Assembly: GCA_910587625.1 (NCBI GenBank)
Contig: CAJUMW010000001.1
Span: 168,164-174,429, forward strand
Length of the DNA stretch: 6,266 nt
Origin: an uncultured Christensenellaceae bacterium
GTDB taxonomy: Bacteria; Bacillota; Clostridia; Christensenellales; Borkfalkiaceae
Direction: 5' to 3'
Part shown: positions 1 through 3,919 of the stretch, in pieces
Layout: each line of letters begins with the position of its first letter
Numbering within the stretch: position 1 is the stretch's first letter
Notes under the pieces: model-generated
The model's database searches: none
Told to the model about the DNA's origin: nothing
What the model saw: only the letters and a program-made list of their open reading frames with translations
Translations under genes and position numbers: made by a program

Positions 1-1266
1 AACAAGTGGTCGGGCGGCTATCCCAACGAACATTTATTTTACAATTTTCAGGGCGGAGTCGATTTTTCGATGGACCCTCGGCAATGGAATGACGAAAGTA
101 TGCAATTTGTTGACTGCGGTATGCAGAACTTTTACGGTGCTTATGAGGCAAATGTCTACGGCAGCAAGGGGGCGTTTGAAGGTATTTTCTTCGGTGGGCA
201 GCAAAAAAGCCAACTTGCCGACGACGAAGTGTTGCTGTCGTTAAGAATGTTTTTCGACCGGTCGATGACTTCGAGAATAATCGAATATTATATGTCCTTT
301 GAAACAGGGGAAAATGATTATGAAAATTATTTAGCCGCGTCAACGAGATACAACAAAGAGCTTGAATATTATTTAAATATAATTCAAAAAAACGAAATAA
401 TTGATAAAGATACGGGCGAAAGCTCATATTGCACAAAACAGCAGTATGACGAAGCTGTGGCAAAACTTACCGAAATTATCGAGAGCATTCAGCCTATCGA
501 GATTAATGCAAGCTTCGGCGGCGGTGCGGCGCGTAAAATGAAGTTGGTAGGCTTCTATAAAATGAAAAATATGACCGATATGTTGGCTTATAACGACCGC
601 GGCGTATATTTCTCTCAAAATTTCTTTGACGAAAACCTCGAAATAAACAATTCGAGTATGTCAATAACCGAAACAAACTACGTCTGGGAAGACGGACAAA
701 AATACAACGGTTTGTTAATTTCTTACGATAAGTCCGAAAAGCTTATACGTGACGCCGTCGGCATTTCCGGCGTCGAAAACAAAAAGGCAAACGACGTGTA
801 CTATACCATTTCCAACAACATTGCAATGTCGGTTGCCTACGTCAGCTCTATGATTGAAGTTTTATCTACGATTTTCCTTTGGGTGGGCGTCGTGCTCGCG
901 CTGTTCTCGTCGCTGCTTTTGTTCAACTTTATTTCCGTATCGATTTCGAATAAGCGAAAGGAAATAGGTATACTTCGTGCCGTCGGCGCAAGGGGCATTG
1001 ACGTGTTCAAAATATTCTTTGCGGAATCGGGCATTATCGTCGGCATTTGCCTGATAGTTTCCCTTATAGGCTCCGTTCTGCTTTGCGGAGTTATAAATAA
1101 TATAATAATGGAGGAAGTGGGTTTGGCAGTAACGCTGTTTGTGTTCGGCGTGGCTTCGGTAGGTATTCTTATAGGTATTGCCGTGTTGGTGGCTGTAATT
1201 TCAACTTTCCTTCCCGTATATTTTGCGGCAAGGAAAAAGCCGGTTGAATCCATAAGGGCGCTGTAA
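1..1266 (+). CDS. ABC transporter permease, MacB/FtsX family, 5'-truncated by window edge
   Basis: This is the C-terminal 421 residues of a membrane permease that would work with a separate ATPase to move substrates or exert force across the cytoplasmic membrane. The frame is open to base 1 with no stop, so the ATG at 70 is internal and the true start lies upstream. Residues 1 to about 280 form an extracytoplasmic domain containing a polar helical stretch (about residues 105-185). Three hydrophobic segments follow, at about 282-312, 338-369 and 377-412. The cytoplasmic loop NKRKEIGILRAVGAR (about 316-330) after the first of them is the classic FtsX/MacB coupling motif, and the C-terminus KKPVESIRAL is typical of the family. 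The next gene starts one base after the stop, so the two are probably co-transcribed. No ATPase is seen here and it may lie upstream. The substrate is unknown. The family call is firm; the MacB-like versus lipoprotein-release-like subtype is not resolved. Confidence 0.9.
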   Translation, partial: NKWSGGYPNEHLFYNFQGGVDFSMDPRQWNDESMQFVDCGMQNFYGAYEANVYGSKGAFEGIFFGGQQKSQLADDEVLLSLRMFFDRSMTSRIIEYYMSFETGENDYENYLAASTRYNKELEYYLNIIQKNEIIDKDTGESSYCTKQQYDEAVAKLTEIIESIQPIEINASFGGGAARKMKLVGFYKMKNMTDMLAYNDRGVYFSQNFFDENLEINNSSMSITETNYVWEDGQKYNGLLISYDKSEKLIRDAVGISGVENKKANDVYYTISNNIAMSVAYVSSMIEVLSTIFLWVGVVLALFSSLLLFNFISVSISNKRKEIGILRAVGARGIDVFKIFFAESGIIVGICLIVSLIGSVLLCGVINNIIMEEVGLAVTLFVFGVASVGILIGIAVLVAVISTFLPVYFAARKKPVESIRAL

Positions 1267-1267
1267 T

Positions 1268-1465
1268 ATGAAAAATGTGGGCTTAATGGCAATAATCTTT
1301 CAGCTTGTCTGCGGACTTATCTGTTGCGGAATCGGTATTTACGATGTTATAATTTCTGCCGACGTCGCGCAAATTGTAATATTTTTTGTAGTCGGCGCGC
1401 TCTGTCTTATAAACGCCGCAAGAATGTTTATAATTGATAGAAAGAATAAAAAGGACGATGAATAA
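1268..1465 (+). CDS. small two-helix membrane protein of unknown function
   Basis: This 65-aa protein has two predicted membrane helices, residues about 6-29 (LMAIIFQLVCGLICCGIGIY) and about 34-56 (IVIFFVVGALCLINAARMFI), joined by a short loop with one Asp. It ends in a charged tail, RKNKKDDE. Three cysteines (15, 19, 20) sit in the first helix and one (46) in the second. The start codon lies one base after the permease stop, with AAGGG about 10 bases upstream inside the permease gene, so translation is likely coupled and the pair forms one operon. I do not recognise the family. The position suggests an accessory subunit or modulator of the ABC permease, but that is inference. The coding call rests on clean amphipathic organisation, tight spacing and a plausible ribosome-binding site. 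Confidence 0.72.
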   Translation: MKNVGLMAIIFQLVCGLICCGIGIYDVIISADVAQIVIFFVVGALCLINAARMFIIDRKNKKDDE

Positions 1466-1495
1466 TTAACAACCTCAGGGGGTAATTCATATACT
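1466..1495 (+). promoter_or_regulatory. candidate promoter TTAACA-N18-TATACT, possibly giving a leaderless mRNA
   Basis: A -35-like TTAACA (1466-1471) is followed after 18 bases by a -10-like TATACT (1490-1495). Each hexamer matches the sigma-A consensus at 5 of 6 positions. The last -10 base is five bases before the ATG at 1501, so initiation would fall at or within about two bases of the start codon. If used, it would give a leaderless or nearly leaderless transcript of the acyltransferase gene. The spacer is one base longer than optimal. No experimental support is available. Confidence 0.4.
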
Positions 1496-1514
1496 GAAAT
1501 ATGAATTACCCCCT
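1477..1514 (+). promoter_or_regulatory. 16-bp perfect hairpin enclosing the start codon of the acyltransferase gene
   Basis: The arms 1477-1492 and 1499-1514 pair perfectly, with a six-base loop (ACTGAA, 1493-1498). The left arm holds the only Shine-Dalgarno-like run nearby (AGGGGG, 1477-1482), and the right arm holds ATG 1501-1503 and the first codons. In a read-through transcript from the ABC operon, both the purine run and the AUG would be buried. There is no U-tract after the stem (TTAATAT follows), so it is a poor intrinsic terminator. At DNA level, the same inverted repeat around the candidate -10 could instead be an operator. Confidence 0.6.
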
Positions 1515-2154
1515 TAATATGCTCGATTTAACGCATACCTTGGTTAAAAATTACCTGCAAACGAACGATTATTGGCGCGTATTGGCTAACCTGGAAAGCA
1601 TAATAGTAAATTTGTCCGCCGAACTTGACGAAAGCTATATCCGCCGTGAAAACAACGTGTTTATACACAGGTCGGTTACGGTGTTTCCCACGGCATATAT
1701 AGGGGGTAACTGCATAATCGGCGCAAATACGGTTATAAGGCAGGGTGCGTTTATACGCGGCAACGCCGTCATCGGGGAAAACTGCGTGATAGGCAACTCT
1801 ACCGAAATTAAAAACTCAATTCTCTTCGATTGCGTGCAGGTTCCGCACTTCAACTATGTGGGTGACAGCATTTTGGGCTATAAATCGCATATGGGCGCCG
1901 GCGTCATCGCTTCAAACGTCAAGTCCGATAAAAGCTGCGTGCGCGTTAATTTAAATGGAAAAATAATCGACACGGGTTTAAAAAAACTCGGTTGCGTGCT
2001 TTGCGATTTTGCCGAAATAGGTTGCAACTGCGTGCTTAATCCCGGTACGGTAATAGGTGCGTATACCCGTATATATCCCTTAAATAACGTGCGTGGCAGT
2101 GTTCCACAAAACAGTGTTTACAAAAATAGCGGCAACATAATAAGCATACGATAA
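1501..2154 (+). CDS. left-handed beta-helix acyltransferase, GlmU C-terminal-like
   Basis: This 217-aa protein is probably a cytoplasmic acetyl- or acyltransferase acting on a sugar or sugar-nucleotide-like substrate. Residues 1-50 are helical (start MNYPLNMLDLTHTL). From about 52 onward the chain shows hexapeptide-repeat periodicity, for example TAYIGGNCIIGANTVI, GNAVIGENCVIGNSTEI and CDFAEIGCNCVLNPGTVIG. The segment VPHFNYVGDSILG carries His116 in the position of the GlmU acetyltransferase catalytic histidine (NHLxYxGDxxIG in GlmU). KSHMGAGVIASNVKSD resembles GlmU's GAGTITCNYDG. The nucleotidyltransferase domain of full GlmU is absent, so it cannot be a complete GlmU. I recall similar stand-alone proteins in Clostridia annotated as UDP-N-acetylglucosamine pyrophosphorylase-related, and this one has the usual length. 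An in-frame TGA at 1495-1497 fixes the upstream limit. ATG 1501 is preferred, and ATG 1519 (residue 7) is the alternative. The substrate is unknown. Confidence 0.85.
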   Translation: MNYPLNMLDLTHTLVKNYLQTNDYWRVLANLESIIVNLSAELDESYIRRENNVFIHRSVTVFPTAYIGGNCIIGANTVIRQGAFIRGNAVIGENCVIGNSTEIKNSILFDCVQVPHFNYVGDSILGYKSHMGAGVIASNVKSDKSCVRVNLNGKIIDTGLKKLGCVLCDFAEIGCNCVLNPGTVIGAYTRIYPLNNVRGSVPQNSVYKNSGNIISIR

Positions 2155-2198
2155 AAGCCTTGCGGCGCAGCTTTGAAGCTGCGCCGCAAGGCTTTTAT
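2151..2198. terminator. bidirectional intrinsic terminator between convergent genes
   Basis: The arms 2151-2173 and 2176-2198 are perfectly complementary over 23 bp, with a GC-rich core (GCCTTGCGGCGCAGC) and outer A/T pairs. The loop is minimal: TTGA if the innermost pair opens. The plus-strand side runs into a T-rich stretch (TTTTATATTTTAATTTTT) and the minus-strand side ends in TTTTA. It overlaps the stop codon of the acyltransferase gene and lies 10 bases beyond the end of the converging ligase gene, so one hairpin can stop transcription from both sides. Confidence 0.9.
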
Positions 2199-2208
2199 AT
2201 TTTAATTT

Positions 2209-3621
2209 TTATTTCTTACTGAAAAGCGTCTTGTTGTCCTTCGATTTTATCAACACCGCAATAAGCGCGCTGTAAGTCAAGGTGGGTAAAATATAGAACA
2301 GGTGGTTGTCAAGCAAGTTTACAATCAAAAGCGCAAGCACCGTTATGCCGATAAACGCGCGTTCGGGCGTGGGGTTTTTGCAGAACGAAATAATTGTAAA
2401 CGTGCGATGAACGCCGTAGGCAATAACACCCATAACTCCGCAAGCGCCGAGAAGTTGAAAAAACGTGTTGTGGTACATTAGTGGGATAATGTCCAAACCT
2501 GCAAACCCGGGGTCTGCGTCGAGCCTGACATAAAAACCGCAACCGAAGATGGGCGCGCTTTTAAAGTTTTCAACGGCAAGCTCCCAAAGCGAAGTTCTTC
2601 CGTTGCCCGACTCTATATTGTAAAACAATACCTCTAACAAAGCTTTGAATTTATCCCTGAAAACGCAAATCAAAGCAATTGCTACAATTAATCCTGCGCC
2701 CGTAATACAGCCGTTTATAATCTTGTTTTTGCCGTTGACTATAAGAAGAATTATACATATTGCATATATAATTACTGCGCCGACCATAGCTTGTCTGCTC
2801 ATTGTAAAGAAGGTTGCTACAAGCAGCACAAGCGCGTACAGGTAATAAAGATAGCCGTACTTGCTTTTTGCCGCGAGGAAAAATATCGACGGCGCGCAAA
2901 TCAGCATAAGCATTCCCATAGTATTGTACATACCCCAGCCGAAACCAAGCTCGACTCTGTCGATTTTTCCCTGTTCGAAAAGTTCTTCGCAAGTTAAATA
3001 TTTAATCGCAAGCTCCAAAATAAGCGCGAGGGACAAAGCCAAAAATGAAATCGCTATATTGTTGAAAGTCTGTTCATTGCAAGTTATATTGTCCTTTATT
3101 AGCGTAAAAATGGCAAAGAACAGAAAAGCGAGAAACAGTCCGTACACAAGGTTCATTGGTTTGTAGTTGTAAGAAAATGCGCCGTTGAGTATAAAAACCG
3201 CCCCGAGAGCAATTAAAGAGTAAGAAGTGCGAGTCAGAACCAATCTGCCTTCAAGCGCAGTCATTGCAATTCTTGCAACTATTGCCGAGGCGTACAGCGC
3301 AATTATTACAATTGCCTGTGAATATACCCAGGGCTGCAAATAAAAATCGGACGAGCCTGCGGTTATCGAAGGTGAGTGGTTGTAAGAAACCATTATAGCC
3401 ATAAATAAAAAATTGGCAAAAAGGGGTGTTAAGTCGTCCATAAAAAGAACGCAAAAAATACCCGTAATGCCAATGTAATAAATGGAAACAAGGTCCAAAT
3501 CGAGATAGTAAAAAGCGACTACGATAACAGCCGTGATAAAGGGGAAAAATTTCCAAGATAAAACGTTGATTATACTCTGAACAGCTCGGCTGTTTTTTAC
3601 TTTCAAATAGGTTTCTTTCAT
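2209..3621 (-). CDS. O-antigen ligase / Wzy polymerase family membrane protein (Wzy_C-like)
   Basis: This 470-aa polytopic membrane protein has about 11-12 hydrophobic segments. By family it would join undecaprenyl-linked glycan units, either polymerising a surface polysaccharide or transferring it to an acceptor, on the outer face of the cytoplasmic membrane. The family signature is in the second half: TMSRQAMVGA (Arg276), then SGNGRTSLWELAVENFKSAP (Arg342, Trp346) leading into an IFGCGF turn, and MYHNTFFQLLGACGVMGVIAY (His384) before the last helices. The Arg and the His followed by an LxxxGxxG helix are residues the WaaL/Wzy group uses for substrate handling. With a Gram-positive-looking neighbourhood, a capsule, exopolysaccharide or wall-glycan role is likelier than LPS O-antigen. 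No glycosyltransferase or flippase gene adjoins it, so it is an orphan here. The ATG at 3619-3621 has only a weak ribosome-binding site but sits just below a strong promoter. Confidence 0.85.
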   Translation of the reverse strand: MKETYLKVKNSRAVQSIINVLSWKFFPFITAVIVVAFYYLDLDLVSIYYIGITGIFCVLFMDDLTPLFANFLFMAIMVSYNHSPSITAGSSDFYLQPWVYSQAIVIIALYASAIVARIAMTALEGRLVLTRTSYSLIALGAVFILNGAFSYNYKPMNLVYGLFLAFLFFAIFTLIKDNITCNEQTFNNIAISFLALSLALILELAIKYLTCEELFEQGKIDRVELGFGWGMYNTMGMLMLICAPSIFFLAAKSKYGYLYYLYALVLLVATFFTMSRQAMVGAVIIYAICIILLIVNGKNKIINGCITGAGLIVAIALICVFRDKFKALLEVLFYNIESGNGRTSLWELAVENFKSAPIFGCGFYVRLDADPGFAGLDIIPLMYHNTFFQLLGACGVMGVIAYGVHRTFTIISFCKNPTPERAFIGITVLALLIVNLLDNHLFYILPTLTYSALIAVLIKSKDNKTLFSKK

Positions 3622-3653
3622 ATTCGCTACTTACAAAAATTACTTACCTAATT

Positions 3654-3682
3654 ATTATAGTATAAGTACGTTACATTGTCAA
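3654..3682 (-). promoter_or_regulatory. full-consensus sigma-A promoter for the ligase/polymerase gene
   Basis: Read on the minus strand, TTGACA (plus positions 3682-3677) is separated by exactly 17 bases from TATAAT (plus positions 3659-3654). Both hexamers match the vegetative consensus perfectly. Initiation is expected near 3647, giving a 5' leader of about 26 bases before the start codon at 3621. The leader has no strong Shine-Dalgarno sequence; GTAAG (3632-3628) is the nearest weak match. Confidence 0.85.
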
Positions 3683-3706
3683 GCCGAAAGTCCAAATTTT
3701 GACAAT
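3675..3706. repeat. 8-bp inverted repeat ATTGTCAA-N16-TTGACAAT
   Basis: ATTGTCAA (3675-3682) and TTGACAAT (3699-3706) are perfect inverse complements. The left copy contains the -35 box of the leftward consensus promoter. The right copy is a TTGACA on the plus strand whose possible -10 (TATGAA, 18 bases further, 3723-3728) is mediocre. The pair is therefore either back-to-back -35 boxes of divergent promoters or an operator over the leftward -35. Confidence 0.5.
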
Positions 3707-3717
3707 CGAGTTATTAA

Positions 3718-3737
3718 TGTCATATGAAATTATGACA
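3718..3737. promoter_or_regulatory. candidate operator TGTCATA-N6-TATGACA
   Basis: TGTCATA (3718-3724) and TATGACA (3731-3737) form a perfect 7-bp inverted repeat over a 20-base site, a geometry typical of a dimeric regulator. TGTCATA recurs at 3846-3852 inside the rightward promoter. The TGTCA/TGACA pentamer occurs six times in the intergenic region. No regulator gene is visible in the window, and no known box is matched. Confidence 0.4.
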
Positions 3738-3836
3738 AAAATATATCAAATTACGGCTGATTTTATGTAAATTTAAGCAAAAATGGAAAAAGTATGAAAT
3801 TTTTTAAAAATTTTATCATATATTTTCATTACAAAC

Positions 3837-3865
3837 TTGACATTTTGTCATAATAATTATACACT
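3837..3865 (+). promoter_or_regulatory. candidate promoter for the repeat protein gene
   Basis: A perfect -35 TTGACA (3837-3842) is followed by a 17-base spacer and TACACT (3860-3865), a -10 matching 4 of 6 consensus positions. Initiation would fall near 3872, leaving a leader of about 48 bases to ATG 3920. A 5-bp inverted repeat, TGACA-TTT-TGTCA (3838-3850), overlaps the -35 and could be a regulator site. Confidence 0.6.
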
Positions 3866-3919
3866 ATTAATGTACGAAAATTAATTATTACAGTCTTAGG
3901 GCTGTCGGGTAATGCAAAT

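Larger units (their letters stand above)
3622..3919. other. AT-rich divergent intergenic region
   Basis: These 298 bases between the divergent starts contain no credible gene. They are markedly AT-rich from about 3690 to 3890, then the composition shifts to that of the downstream coding sequence. They hold a consensus leftward promoter (3654-3682), a rightward promoter candidate (3837-3865) and several inverted TGTCA/TGACA half-sites. The long A/T runs around 3795-3815 may be an UP-like or bending element, but nothing specific can be claimed. Confidence 0.8.

Noticed and set aside
70..1266. ATG at 70 as the start of the permease
   Set aside because: The same frame is open without a stop from base 1 and reads as continuous protein, so 70 is an internal methionine of a truncated gene.
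837..1292. 151-aa minus-strand open frame opposite the permease C-terminus
   Set aside because: It mirrors the codon pattern of a well-supported FtsX-type membrane region and has no membrane, domain or ribosome-binding evidence of its own.
1477..1514. Hairpin as a standard intrinsic terminator of the ABC operon
   Set aside because: No U-tract follows the stem and it includes the next gene's start codon; weak termination cannot be excluded.
2645..3166. Plus-strand open frames opposite the ligase/polymerase gene
   Set aside because: They are shadows of a strongly supported gene; their hydrophobic and basic content reflects the complementary strand.
3718..3737. Palindrome as a GlnR/TnrA box
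   Set aside because: That box is TGTNA-N7-TNACA, whereas here the half-sites are separated by 10 bases.
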